Below are positions 7,794-16,336 of a stretch of DNA of 64,000 bases, piece by piece; the stretch's first letter is position 1; each line of letters opens with the position of its first letter. The stretch covers positions 186,001 through 250,000 of the forward strand of contig CAWHBF010000010.1 of NCBI GenBank assembly GCA_963827515.1, in the 5' to 3' direction. This DNA is from JABFSA01 sp963827515 (lineage in GTDB: Bacteria > Acidobacteriota > Vicinamibacteria > Vicinamibacterales > UBA2999). The position numbers and the translations under genes were made by a program. A model generated the notes under the pieces. That model worked only from the letters and a program-made list of their open reading frames with translations. It was not told the DNA's origin and searched no databases.

Positions 7794-8558
7794 TCAACCG
7801 GCGCGGGACACCCGCCACAGCAGCAAGGCGTGCGACGCGAATTGCACCGTCAGCGCCGCGATCAGGGCGCGGGCCAGACCGAGCGACGGGAGCGCCGCTG
7901 CCATGACGACACAGAACAGTGCGAATCCGACGACGGACTGCAGATAGCCGTTCAGAAAGTCGACCATCGCCGCTCGGCCGCGCTGCGCGTGCGTGAAGAC
8001 CGCGATGATCGTCGTGAGCACGGGAAAGGCATTGAGCAAGCCGCTCAGATTCGGCCCGAGTTGATCAGCCAGTCCCGTCAGCGAAACGACCAGCGTCGCT
8101 GTCGCGACCAGCCGTACCGGAAGGTCGCTCCGCGGATGCCGCACCGACGCGGCCGCCGGCGCCGGCGGCAAGCGTGGCAGCGCTCGCCGGCCGATGACGG
8201 TGGCAGCGACGACGGCCGCGAGGCTCGAGATCGAGCCAAGTTGCGCGGCGTGCAGCGTGAGGACAACGGCGGCGAAGGTCGTCCAACCAAGAGCCACACA
8301 CGCCGGCCACGACCACCGTGCTGATGCACTCGCATACGCGACAACGAACGCCACCGTCGCGATGAGGCCCGTGAGGGTGCCGTTCGCAGCCCGGGCGGCA
8401 AACAGCGTCCCCTGCTCCAGTGCGTAGAAGACGAGGACAGGACCCGCGACAACGGGCAGGCCCGCGAGCCACCCTCCAACGGCCGGCCCCCAGCGACGGA
8501 CCGCGACGGTCACTGCCGCCACGAGCCCGGGCACCAGCAGGAGCTTCAGGAGCAGCAC
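7794..8558 (-). CDS. Polytopic inner-membrane protein, unknown family
   Basis: A 254-residue protein made mostly of hydrophobic segments (about eight), with a polar basic break near residues 130-150 (RRALPRLPPAP, RHPRSDLPVR). The N- and C-terminal halves look loosely alike (GWLAGLPVVAGPVLVFY against GLLNAFPVLTTIIAVF), which suggests an internal duplication common in small transporters. Its start lies two bases beyond the stop of the VanZ-like gene, so the two are probably translationally coupled. I do not recognise the family. Confidence 0.75.
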   Translation of the reverse strand: MLLLKLLLVPGLVAAVTVAVRRWGPAVGGWLAGLPVVAGPVLVFYALEQGTLFAARAANGTLTGLIATVAFVVAYASASARWSWPACVALGWTTFAAVVLTLHAAQLGSISSLAAVVAATVIGRRALPRLPPAPAAASVRHPRSDLPVRLVATATLVVSLTGLADQLGPNLSGLLNAFPVLTTIIAVFTHAQRGRAAMVDFLNGYLQSVVGFALFCVVMAAALPSLGLARALIAALTVQFASHALLLWRVSRAG

Positions 8559-8559
8559 G

Positions 8560-9723
8560 TCAGGATGCGCTGGGCCAGACCAGTAGAGGGTAGCGGTAGG
8601 CGTCGCTCACAAGCGGGCCGCGGTCAAGACCTGGCCGCTGCTCGATGTCTGCTCGCTGGTCCGGGGGCCAGCGATGGCCCTCGGAACCCTCACGGGTGGG
8701 AGTGTCGAGAACGGGTGCGTAGAAGGTTTCGAGAATCAGGTTCTCGCGCCAGGCAGTCGCAAGCTCGCCGGCGTCCCACGCGGCGTTTCGCCGCTGGACG
8801 TGCCACAGGCCTTCGCTGAGGTACTGGTCCTCACGCGACAGTCGTCGCAGCACCACCGGAGGCTCAACGGCCCATCGCTCGGCCCGATTGCGCGACAGTT
8901 CCGCCAGTTCGGCGGCGGTATAGCGGGCGCGGAACGTCCCGATCCGCGGATCTCGCACGTCGTAGCCTACGTGGACGCTGAGGATGAAGAACGCGAGCAC
9001 CGCCACGGCCACACCCGCACAGGCCGCCACACGCCAGACGGAGCGCCTCTGGAGAGAGAGTCCCACCCAGCGAGGGGGCTCGACGCTCAGCGCGAACAAC
9101 AACCCACAAGCGGTGGCCGCGATGTCCAGGATGACGTCACGAGCTTCACCGGCTCGGATGGGAATGAACCACTGAAACCACTCGTCCAGCGTGCCCACGA
9201 TGACGCCAGCCAAGAGCGGCAACACGATCACGGAGCCATCATCACCTGTTGGCGCTGCGCCCCCAGGGACTCGAGCGGTTTGCGCTTCGCCGTAGAGCGC
9301 ACGCTTCAGCGTGCGCGTGTCCGCGGAGGCTAAAGCCTCCGCTCTACGCCGAATCGAAAAGCGGCCTAGCGCTCCGGTTGTCCCCACCGACATCGCCGAA
9401 CGGTAGAAGAGCCACGCGAGCAGCCCGTACTCGACGAAGTGGAAACACTCGGTAAAGCTCAACGCGTCGAACACGACGTAGACGGCGCCGAGCAGCAGAC
9501 TGCTGGCGAGCATCACGTACCGAGTGGTCCGACGATCGCGTATGCGGGCGAGCGCGGCAAGGAGAGCGATGCCTATCGGAACCGCTGTCGCACTGATGCC
9601 GAGCATCCGCGACTGCGGTCCCCAGTTCGTGCTGACAGTCGTAAAGAGCTGCTGGACGAAAGGTGCTGACACGATGACCACCACGGACGCGGTCACCGCG
9701 ACGAGGAACCGGAGTGGGCGCAT
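8560..9723 (-). CDS. VanZ-like membrane protein with in-frame repeat insertion
   Basis: A 387-residue protein. The VanZ signature appears as FTECFHFVEYGLLAWLFYRS near residue 95 and GTLDEWFQWFIPIRAGEARD near residue 180 (DEW, P-R, D-D), with several membrane segments and a C-terminal soluble region. Between these two halves, residues about 120-150 (FSIRRRAEALASADTRTLKR and onward) are encoded by a complete family A palindromic element. VanZ proteins normally pass quickly between these helices, so the segment is a lineage-specific insertion. Without it the domain order is normal. VanZ itself is linked to teicoplanin resistance, but most homologues are uncharacterised. Confidence 0.8.
   Translation of the reverse strand: MRPLRFLVAVTASVVVIVSAPFVQQLFTTVSTNWGPQSRMLGISATAVPIGIALLAALARIRDRRTTRYVMLASSLLLGAVYVVFDALSFTECFHFVEYGLLAWLFYRSAMSVGTTGALGRFSIRRRAEALASADTRTLKRALYGEAQTARVPGGAAPTGDDGSVIVLPLLAGVIVGTLDEWFQWFIPIRAGEARDVILDIAATACGLLFALSVEPPRWVGLSLQRRSVWRVAACAGVAVAVLAFFILSVHVGYDVRDPRIGTFRARYTAAELAELSRNRAERWAVEPPVVLRRLSREDQYLSEGLWHVQRRNAAWDAGELATAWRENLILETFYAPVLDTPTREGSEGHRWPPDQRADIEQRPGLDRGPLVSDAYRYPLLVWPSAS
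9272..9369. repeat. Family A palindromic element inside the VanZ-like CDS
   Basis: A full copy with both hairpins intact (CGCACGCT TC AGCGTGCG and GGAGGCTAAAGCCTCC). The right tip CCTAGC is read in the gene frame as CTA GGC, so the usual TAG stop is avoided and the element is translated throughout. Confidence 0.92.
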
Positions 9724-9941
9724 CAGGGATTGCGTGTCGACTCGCGGCCGAGAAGGATGTCAAACGGACGCCAGAGGCGACCGTCACGAGAGCACGGCCG
9801 CTGAGGCTCTAGTCCACACACGCGAGATGGACGACTGACGCGCTTCGTGAGGGCGGCGTGCCTTGCCCGAGAAATGCCGACACACCGGCCCGTCACGAAA
9901 ACGGCTCGATCGTCCCGCGCGCGTCAACCGGACGTGCCGGT
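9724..9941. other. Intergenic spacer, no feature recognised
   Basis: About 220 bases between the VanZ-like gene start and the SWIB gene end. I see no convincing reading frame, repeat-family copy or terminator here. Confidence 0.5.
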
Positions 9942-10229
9942 CTATTTCAGGTGCTTGCTGACCAGCTTGGTCATTTCGAACATGTTCACCGTCGCCTTGT
10001 TCGCGAACACGGGCTTCAGGGCGGCGTCGGCCTTGATCATGCGCTTGTTCTTCGGATCCTGCAGGCCGTTCTTCTTGATGTACGCCCACAGCTTCTTGGT
10101 CACTTCGGTCCGAGGCATCGCCTTGGACCCGATCACCGCCGCCAGGGCAGCGCTCGGGGTGACTGGTTTCATGAAGGCGGCGTTCGGCTTTCGGGCAGGA
10201 GCTTTCTTCTTCTTCGCAGTTTTGGCCAT
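9942..10229 (-). CDS. SWIB/MDM2-domain protein
   Basis: A 95-residue protein: a short Lys/Ala/Pro-rich basic tail (MAKTAKKKKAPARKP) followed by one SWIB domain (PSAALAAVIG, RTEVTKKLWAYIKKNGLQD, KRMIKADAALKPVF, MFEMTKLVSKHL). I chose the ATG at 10229 because AAAGGA precedes it at good spacing and the basic tail begins there; a start further out at 10265 adds an unrelated stretch. Bacterial stand-alone SWIB proteins with basic tails occur in chlamydiae and other phyla, where a DNA- or chromatin-associated role has been suggested. Function here is unproven. Confidence 0.9.
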   Translation of the reverse strand: MAKTAKKKKAPARKPNAAFMKPVTPSAALAAVIGSKAMPRTEVTKKLWAYIKKNGLQDPKNKRMIKADAALKPVFANKATVNMFEMTKLVSKHLK

Positions 10230-10337
10230 CGGTGTCCTTTCAAGACGGAAATCTGGGTGGTCCACATAGTAACGCCGAATGAGCGTGAGATCTCAACTCT
10301 GTGCGACTCATTTCCGGCGCCGTCCGGGATCGTGCGG

Positions 10338-11819
10338 TCACTGGGTCAACAGCGGCCGAAGGTCGCGGACGTTCGGCACCTCATCGAGAGCGCTCACCGC
10401 CCGAATGATCGCCGTCGTCTTGGCAGGACCGAGGACCGGCTCGATCAGGCTTCGCGCCTTCTCGTTGACCGCATCCGTGCTCAGCGGATTCTCCTTCGTC
10501 CCGGGTGGGAAACGCGTGAAGTGACTGACCGTGCGGCCATCCCGGAGGGTCACATCCACCCTGCCACTACGCGGTGCGTCGGGGTCCATGAGTGCCTTGT
10601 CGGCGATGAGCTCTACGCGCTCCTTCACCGCGACCACCTGACGATCCTTCATGCGCTCCTGGGAATGGCTGTCGGCAAACGACACGGTACCTTCCAGGAG
10701 CGCGACGGCCAGCACATACTGCAGGTTGACGTCTGGCATGGCGCGGTTGTTGACGATGAGGGCGCCGTCCTCTGGAAGTCGGGCGACGATCCGCGCGACG
10801 TTGTCTGCCGTGAGGCCATGCGTACGCCGCAGCGTGAGGAGCGCGTCCACAGGGGCCTGGATGGGATACCCCACGGAGAACGTCTTGATGGCGCTCTCGG
10901 TCACGTAGTAGCGCGTGCCCAGATCCGCCACCATCTCTTCAGGTCGGGGCTCGGTGGACAGCGCGTCGATCATGTTGTGCTCACCATCGAGCACATCGTC
11001 CACGCCCGTGAACCCCGACTGCACCATGAGTGCAGCGCTCACGCCGTTTCGGGCTCCCATCCCGGCGAAGTCGAACGCCTTCTCGATATGTTCCGAGTCC
11101 CGCACCCAGCTCCAGATGCCGGATACCTGCTGCGCGGCGTACGAAAGAGCGAAGCGCATCCCTCGCTCGTCGAGCTGGGCCGCTGCGGCCGCACCCGCGA
11201 CGGCACCGAAGGTTGAGCTCGTGCCCTCCGCACTACGGTGAGTGCCGCGGACATGATCCGGCCCCAGGGCCAGCAGGAAACGGCAGCAGAGATCGTATCC
11301 AAGCACGACGGCCTTCAGGAATTCGGCGCCCGATCTCCCCTCGCGCTCCGCCACGGCGAATGCCGCAGGCACGACCGCGCAACCTGGATGTGCTTTCGTG
11401 ACCGGCTCGAAATCATCGGTCTCATCGGCGTGAGCGAACATCGCATTCGCAAACGCGGCGTTCACGGCCGTAGTCCTGATATCAGTCGTGAACACAGACG
11501 CCTCGGGCGTGCCCCCCTGCGCTCGCACGTAGCGAATCGCCGCCTCGCCAGGTGTCATATGCGCACCGGACACGATTGCCGCGAGCGTGTCGAGAATGCG
11601 GTGCTTGGCCTGCAGCACGACTTCGGCCGGCAGGTTCCTGTCGCGCGATTCGACCATGTAGCGCGCCAATCTGCCGGTGACGTTCGGGAGCCGGCGTGCT
11701 GCAGGGGTTTGCCCGAGCGCAATCGCGCTGCCGGCGGGGAATGCCGCGGCGGCTATCAATCCTCCTGCGCCCTTCAGTACGTGTCGTCTCGTTGGAGCTG
11801 AGTCGTCTCTTGTCGCCAT
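10338..11819 (-). CDS. MmgE/PrpD-family protein with Tat signal
   Basis: A 493-residue protein. Residues 11-35 contain TRRHVLKGAGGLIAAAAF, a twin-arginine leader, then an MmgE/PrpD body (ILDTLAAIVSGAHMTPGEAA, FANAMFAHADETDDF, HPGCAVVPAAFAVAE, VGYPIQAPVDALLTL). The family includes 2-methylcitrate dehydratase and cis-aconitate decarboxylase, but exported members like this have unknown substrates. It runs in the same direction as the cupin and DMT genes upstream. No methylcitrate-cycle gene is adjacent. Confidence 0.88.
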   Translation of the reverse strand: MATRDDSAPTRRHVLKGAGGLIAAAAFPAGSAIALGQTPAARRLPNVTGRLARYMVESRDRNLPAEVVLQAKHRILDTLAAIVSGAHMTPGEAAIRYVRAQGGTPEASVFTTDIRTTAVNAAFANAMFAHADETDDFEPVTKAHPGCAVVPAAFAVAEREGRSGAEFLKAVVLGYDLCCRFLLALGPDHVRGTHRSAEGTSSTFGAVAGAAAAAQLDERGMRFALSYAAQQVSGIWSWVRDSEHIEKAFDFAGMGARNGVSAALMVQSGFTGVDDVLDGEHNMIDALSTEPRPEEMVADLGTRYYVTESAIKTFSVGYPIQAPVDALLTLRRTHGLTADNVARIVARLPEDGALIVNNRAMPDVNLQYVLAVALLEGTVSFADSHSQERMKDRQVVAVKERVELIADKALMDPDAPRSGRVDVTLRDGRTVSHFTRFPPGTKENPLSTDAVNEKARSLIEPVLGPAKTTAIIRAVSALDEVPNVRDLRPLLTQ

Positions 11820-11892
11820 CGCGGCATCACCTCGAGCACATGGGCGTGGTTCGGTCCATCAGACTCCCGCTAGGTCGCACCCAATGTCACAA

Positions 11893-12300
11893 CTACGGAA
11901 CGGGAATGTCCACCGCAATCCAGACCGCCGGCCCCGTCCCCGTGTTCTCGCCCCAATGGGCAGTGGACCGGCCTTCCGAGGAGCCGTCCCCCGCGTTCAC
12001 CACCTGGTTTGGCTTGCCATCCTGGTGGTAGGTCATCTGTCCTTGCAGCAAGTACGTCACGGTCGGCCGGTCCACATGATTGTGGAGAGCCTGGATCCCG
12101 CCCGGCTGCAACGTAATTTTCCGCATCCGGAGGGACCGTCCCTTGACCGAATCGAGTTCACCAGTCAAATCCAACGAGCGTAGAATCTCCTGGCTCTGGC
12201 CCACGTTCGCGGCGGGCGGCTGACGTTGACCGGCCGCGTAACCGGACGCGAAGACCACGACGAAGATGACCGCAACCAGCAGCCGACGTTGAAAAGGCAT
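11893..12300 (-). CDS. Secreted or anchored cupin protein
   Basis: From the ATG at 12300 (GGAGG just upstream) the product has 135 residues: a hydrophobic leader (LLVAVIFVVVFASGYAAG), then a single cupin barrel with ITLQPGGIQALHNHVDRPTV, where the histidines would bind metal, and later STAHWGENTG. An alternative TTG start at 12366 would overlap the end of the DMT transporter gene. No catalytic specificity can be read. Confidence 0.82.
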   Translation of the reverse strand: MPFQRRLLVAVIFVVVFASGYAAGQRQPPAANVGQSQEILRSLDLTGELDSVKGRSLRMRKITLQPGGIQALHNHVDRPTVTYLLQGQMTYHQDGKPNQVVNAGDGSSEGRSTAHWGENTGTGPAVWIAVDIPVP

Positions 12301-12337
12301 AGTGTCCTCCATACACACGACGCCGAGATTATAGAGG

Positions 12338-13204
12338 CTAGAAGGGTAACGAGTCGCCACCGACAATGAGCGCGATGGCGACGAGTGCGCAGGCCACGCC
12401 GGCCACCTGCCAGGCGTTCAGACGTTCACCGAGCACGACGCGGGCGAGCAGAACGGTACTCGCCGGATACAGCGATGAGAGCGTGACAACGACACTGAGC
12501 GACGCGTGACGCGTGGCCACAAGATACAGGGCGTTGGCGCACATGTCGACGACGCCGGCGGCCATGGCGATTCCGGCCACGGGCGCCGTCAGGCGAAGCG
12601 ACTGTGCGTTCCACATGGCCAGAAGGCCGAAGAGCGCAACCGAGGCGGCTCGAGCCCAGACGAGCGGCCACATTCCCGCCATCGTGCCGGATCGCGCGAG
12701 CGCCAGGAAGAACAAGCCAATCGCCACACCTGAAGCAAGCGCAAGCCAGACGCCCGAGGGAAGCAACCCGGCCTTCGCTGCCTCTCCACGGGATGCGATC
12801 GTCTGCCGACTCACGAGCAGGATTGCCACCAACGCGAGTCCCATTCCGATCGTCGTCAGCGGCGCGATTCGATCGCCGGTCAGAACACCCGCGACGACAG
12901 GGATGATCACCGCACAGACGGCGGTCGTCGGGGCGACGACCGCCATCCTGCCTACCGCCAACGCGCGGTACAGCAGCCCCACACCAACGCCGCCGGCCAC
13001 ACCCGCAGTGGCTCCCCAGACAAGATCCCTGGTCGAGGGTGAGGCGGCAGGCAGGAACGGGAGAATCAGCAGCAGCGCCAGCAGTCCACAGCCCTGCGAG
13101 GTGACGACGATCGCGATGGTGCTGGCACGCCTGGAGCCTATGCCCCCGAGGAAGTCCGCAGCGCCGTACAGAGCCGCCGACGCAATCGCAAGCAGGTAGG
13201 CCAC
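12338..13204 (-). CDS. EamA/DMT-family transporter
   Basis: About 288 residues with ten hydrophobic segments in two repeated halves, typical of the drug/metabolite transporter superfamily (AALYGAADFLGGIGSRR; VWATR-type loops; LSSLYPASTVLLARVVLGER and LNAWQVAGVACALVAIALI at the C-terminus). I place the start at GTG 13204; a GTG at 13225 is in frame, but the extra seven codons lie in a repeat. Substrate unknown. Confidence 0.85.
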   Translation of the reverse strand: MAYLLAIASAALYGAADFLGGIGSRRASTIAIVVTSQGCGLLALLLILPFLPAASPSTRDLVWGATAGVAGGVGVGLLYRALAVGRMAVVAPTTAVCAVIIPVVAGVLTGDRIAPLTTIGMGLALVAILLVSRQTIASRGEAAKAGLLPSGVWLALASGVAIGLFFLALARSGTMAGMWPLVWARAASVALFGLLAMWNAQSLRLTAPVAGIAMAAGVVDMCANALYLVATRHASLSVVVTLSSLYPASTVLLARVVLGERLNAWQVAGVACALVAIALIVGGDSLPF

Positions 13205-13319
13205 TACACAGCGCCACAGAGACACTGAGTCACAGAGAGAATCAAAATACTCTGTGTCTCTGCGACTCTGTGGCCTGTTGGACCGATCTTTGACACTTGA
13301 TCCATACGGTCCTGTCTAG
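13205..13319. repeat. CCACAGAG palindrome with conserved tail (family B, copy 1)
   Basis: Left arm GCCACAGAGACACTGAGTCA, right arm CTCTGTGTCTCTGCGACTC and TGTGGC, followed by a non-palindromic tail (TTTGACACTTGATCCATACG, GTCCTGTCTAG). The same arms plus tail recur at 51486-51597 with few differences. The tail end supplies the TAG stop of the Nramp-like gene. Confidence 0.85.
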
Positions 13320-14848
13320 CCATTCCAGAACGCCATCGCGGATCGGGTGACGAAGAATCCGTAGAACAGACACATCGCGACGAGTCCCACACGACGCCAC
13401 ATCGGGGGACGTATGTGCTCCGGCAGGAGACGCGTGTTGATGTAGAGCAGGTGGAGCGAGGCGATCACGAACACGAAGCCGCCCACGTTCGCGCCAATTT
13501 GCAGCAGCAGAATCGGCTGCGCGAGCCGTAGCGCCGCGATGCCCCACAACACGACCACACCGAGCACGCAGTAATAGACCGCCCTCACGTCGCCGCCGCG
13601 CCACGTGCGCACCCGACTGCTGCCCGTCCAGAGGATGTCCGTAATCGCGCGCACCATGCCTTCGAGCTGGTCGAGCTGCGTCTTGAACAGGATCCACGCG
13701 CCGAGAAAGGCAATCACGCCACCCAACACGGCGCCCGACGCCCCGCTGATGGCCTGCGCCAGAGCTGCGCTGACGCCCAAGCCCTGAATGTTGGTGCCAC
13801 GAGGAAGAAAGGTGACATAGATCATCGCGGGCAGGAGCATTCCCAGAATGGCGCCTGTGAAGAACACGCCCCACTGATCCGCGCTGATGATCCGCCACCA
13901 GCCCCGCCACCGGCGCATGCCCTCCGCGTCCCCGGCGAACATGAAACCATTGTGGGCGAGCGTGACCTTCGTGCCGCCGATGGCGCACGGGATGTAGCCC
14001 GCCCGCTCACCCATGCCGTAGCCACGATCGCGCGCCCAGTTCGAGAGCACGATATTGGTCACGCCGCCGGCGCCCGAGTAGGCCACCAGCGCGCCAAGGA
14101 GAAAGAGGTCGGTTCCCACAGGGAAGAAATCAAACGATCCCGTCGTGAGATCGAAGCCAGTCAATCCCATCACGCCAGCGAGCCATGTGCGCGACGGGAC
14201 GAAGACGAGCGCCAGCACGAGGAAACTCCCGAGGATGGCGGCGATGAGCACCCAGTTCAGCAGCTCGAGCGTCTTCTCGATTCGACGGCCGAACGACAGA
14301 ATCGCGACGCACGCGAGGAACGTCGCCACTCCGATGAAGTAGATCGTGTTGGAGTCGGCCGCGCCGGGGAGCCGCCGCACGAAGAGAAAGAAGATCGCAC
14401 CCGCGGCTGTGCCGGCCCATGCGGGCCAGCCGACCTGCAGAAAGTACAGCACGGCGTACAGCCAGGCCCAGCCCTTGGAAGAGGGCCGCGTGCGCATGAA
14501 GCCGGTAAAGACCGGCTCGCCCGTCGCAAGGGTGTACCGCATCAGCTCGGTGTTGAAGATGGTCTGGAGAAAAACTGCGATCCCGACGACCCAGAGCAAC
14601 GACAACCCGTGACGGACGAACGTGGTGGGGCCGAGCAGGAACTCCCCACTGCCGATCGAGACTCCAAGGACGATCACCCCTGGGCCGACCGCCTTGAGCC
14701 AGCCCAGCCCTTGCGGGGTAGGCGGAAGAGGCAAATCGGCTCGCGACCACGGGTCGAGTCCGGAGCGTGCTTCGACAGCGTTTGCGGAGGGATTGGGTAT
14801 GTTGGCCAAGGGCGCTATCGTAGACGAACACGTCCGAAAGATCAGCAA
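13316..14848 (-). CDS. Nramp-related membrane transporter
   Basis: A 510-residue protein with about eleven membrane segments. GPGVIVLGVSIGSGEF near residue 55 and GVTNIVLSNWARDRGYGMG resemble Nramp-family proteins, and several long helices follow in family order. The TM1 metal-binding DPGN of classical Nramp metal transporters is replaced by SIGSGE, so Mn/Fe transport cannot be assumed. The first roughly 45 residues are polar and low-complexity, and a downstream start such as the TTG of LANIPN is possible. Confidence 0.78.
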   Translation of the reverse strand: MLIFRTCSSTIAPLANIPNPSANAVEARSGLDPWSRADLPLPPTPQGLGWLKAVGPGVIVLGVSIGSGEFLLGPTTFVRHGLSLLWVVGIAVFLQTIFNTELMRYTLATGEPVFTGFMRTRPSSKGWAWLYAVLYFLQVGWPAWAGTAAGAIFFLFVRRLPGAADSNTIYFIGVATFLACVAILSFGRRIEKTLELLNWVLIAAILGSFLVLALVFVPSRTWLAGVMGLTGFDLTTGSFDFFPVGTDLFLLGALVAYSGAGGVTNIVLSNWARDRGYGMGERAGYIPCAIGGTKVTLAHNGFMFAGDAEGMRRWRGWWRIISADQWGVFFTGAILGMLLPAMIYVTFLPRGTNIQGLGVSAALAQAISGASGAVLGGVIAFLGAWILFKTQLDQLEGMVRAITDILWTGSSRVRTWRGGDVRAVYYCVLGVVVLWGIAALRLAQPILLLQIGANVGGFVFVIASLHLLYINTRLLPEHIRPPMWRRVGLVAMCLFYGFFVTRSAMAFWNG

Positions 14849-14994
14849 CCGACATCAGGGATCTGCTAGACTGGCTGCGTTACGTTGGATCCCGCCGAGT
14901 TGGTTCTGCTTTCCTGCGTCAGCCTGATTCCTGCACGCGCCTAGCTAGAAGTCTCCAAGCCCTGCTGCCTCCAACCCTTCCAAAGGAACTGTGC

Positions 14995-15318
14995 ATGAGA
15001 ATCTATGTGGGAAACCTGTCCTTCAATACCGATGAGGGGACACTGGAGCAGCTGTTTGCGCCGCTTGGCGCGGTCGAATCGGTGAAGCTCATCCGGGATC
15101 ACGCCACGGGCCGCTCGCGCGGCTTCGGCTTCGTCGAAATGGCCGATGACGCAGGCAAGACGGCGTGCGAGCAGCTCGATCAGCATGAATTCGAAGGCCG
15201 TCGGCTGACGGTCAACGAAGCGAAGCCGCAGGAGCGCTCCGGCGGCGGTGGCTACGCCGGCGGCGGCCGCAACAACGGCGGTGGCTTTGGCCGCCAGAAG
15301 CGCGAAGCGCGCTGGTAA
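14995..15318 (+). CDS. RRM-type RNA-binding protein
   Basis: A 107-residue single-RRM protein. RNP2 is IYVGNL at residue 3 and RNP1 is RGFGFVEM at residue 40, followed by a Gly-rich tail (GGGGYAGGGRNNGGGFGRQ). This architecture is that of the small Rbp proteins of cyanobacteria and other bacteria, some cold-induced, which bind single-stranded RNA. The ATG at 14995 has AAAGGA upstream. The gene stands alone and ends in two strong hairpins. Confidence 0.94.
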   Translation: MRIYVGNLSFNTDEGTLEQLFAPLGAVESVKLIRDHATGRSRGFGFVEMADDAGKTACEQLDQHEFEGRRLTVNEAKPQERSGGGGYAGGGRNNGGGFGRQKREARW

Positions 15319-15321
15319 ACC

Positions 15322-15345
15322 GTATCCGCGCCTGGGCGCGGATAC
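15322..15345 (+). other. Hairpin after the RRM gene
   Basis: GTATCCGCGCC and GGCGCGGATAC pair perfectly around a two-base loop, directly after the stop codon. There is no T-tract, so it may protect the 3' end rather than terminate. Confidence 0.6.
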
Positions 15346-15361
15346 ATCGGAACATCAGATG

Positions 15362-15392
15362 GGGCCGGGAGAAATCCCGGCCCTTATCTATT
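15362..15392 (+). terminator. Rho-independent-type terminator of the RRM gene
   Basis: GGGCCGGGA, a GAAA loop and TCCCGGCCC form a nine-pair stem with a tetraloop, followed by TTATCTATTTC. This is the clearest terminator-like structure in the window. Confidence 0.75.
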
Positions 15393-15427
15393 TCTGGCGA
15401 TGGGGAGACTCGGGCTAGACTGTCCCC

Positions 15428-16234
15428 ATGTGGCGCATGCGGGTGGGGGCGGCCCTCGCCATCATCACCGTCGCGGCGGTCGCGGAGGCGCAATTCGGCC
15501 GCCGTTTCTTCGGGCCTTCGGTGGCCACGGAGAAGGATTTCGACGGGCGCTTCCACTATTGCCGGCTGGTCTATCGCGGCGCGTCGAACGGCAACGGGGG
15601 AAGCTGGCGAACCGACTATCCCAACGCCGACATCAACATGTCGGTCCGCCTGTCGGAGCTCACCAAGATCCTCGTGAGCCGTGAAGGCTCCGGCACCCCG
15701 AATCACCTGCTCGTGCGAGTCTCGGGCGACGAATTGTTCCAGTGCCCGCTTGTCATCATGTCGGCGCCCGGCAGCGCCCTGATTGACGACGAGGAGGCCA
15801 CTCGGCTGCGCGAGTACCTACTCAAGGGCGGCATGCTCTGGACAGACGACTCCTGGGGATCGTACCAGTGGTCGCACTGGATCAACGAGCTGCGCAAGGT
15901 GCTGCCGGCCTCCGAGTACCCGATCTTCGACGTGCCGCTGGATCACGCGCTCTTCCGCACGCAATTCGAGGTGACCGAGATTCCGCAGATCCCGAACATC
16001 GGCTTCTTCCTCCGATCGGGAGGCCGGACCTCCGAGCAGGGCACCGACAGCGCTACGCCCTACGTACGAGGGATTGCCGATCAATCCGGGCGATTGATGG
16101 TGCTGATGACGCACAACACCGACATCCAGGATGCGTGGGAGCGCGAGGGCGAAGACCCTTCGTACTTCTATGCGTTCAGCCCGCGCGGCTATGCGTTCGG
16201 GATCAACGCGATCCTCTACGGACTCACCCACTAG
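15428..16234 (+). CDS. DUF4159 domain protein (paralogue 3)
   Basis: A 268-residue exported protein, leader ending AVAEAQ. Shared motifs: PNHLLVRVSGDE, GGMLWTDDSWGSYQWS, TSEQGTDS, VLMTHNTD, GYAFGINAILYGLTH. Compared with paralogues 1 and 2, VDDFWG is changed to TDDSWG and the region before TSEQG carries extra glycines. Its TAG stop is the tip of a family A palindromic element. Function unknown. Confidence 0.87.
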   Translation: MWRMRVGAALAIITVAAVAEAQFGRRFFGPSVATEKDFDGRFHYCRLVYRGASNGNGGSWRTDYPNADINMSVRLSELTKILVSREGSGTPNHLLVRVSGDELFQCPLVIMSAPGSALIDDEEATRLREYLLKGGMLWTDDSWGSYQWSHWINELRKVLPASEYPIFDVPLDHALFRTQFEVTEIPQIPNIGFFLRSGGRTSEQGTDSATPYVRGIADQSGRLMVLMTHNTDIQDAWEREGEDPSYFYAFSPRGYAFGINAILYGLTH

Positions 16235-16332
16235 AGCGATTTGCATTTCGCCGTAGAGCGCACGCTTCAGCGTGCGCGTGTCCGCGGAGGCTAAAGCCTC
16301 CGCTCTACAACGAATCGAAAAGCGCTTTCTAG
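16231..16332. repeat. Family A palindromic element, full reference copy
   Basis: The best copy for defining the element: CTAG at both tips, outer arms CTAGAGCGATTTGCATTTCG and the complement of CGAATCGAAAAGCGCTTTCT, then GTAGAGCG facing CGCTCTAC. Two inner hairpins, CGCACGCT TC AGCGTGCG and GGAGGCTAAAGCCTCC, are separated by CGTGTCCGC. The left CTAG contains the stop codon of the DUF4159 gene. Confidence 0.93.
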
Positions 16333-16336
16333 AACT

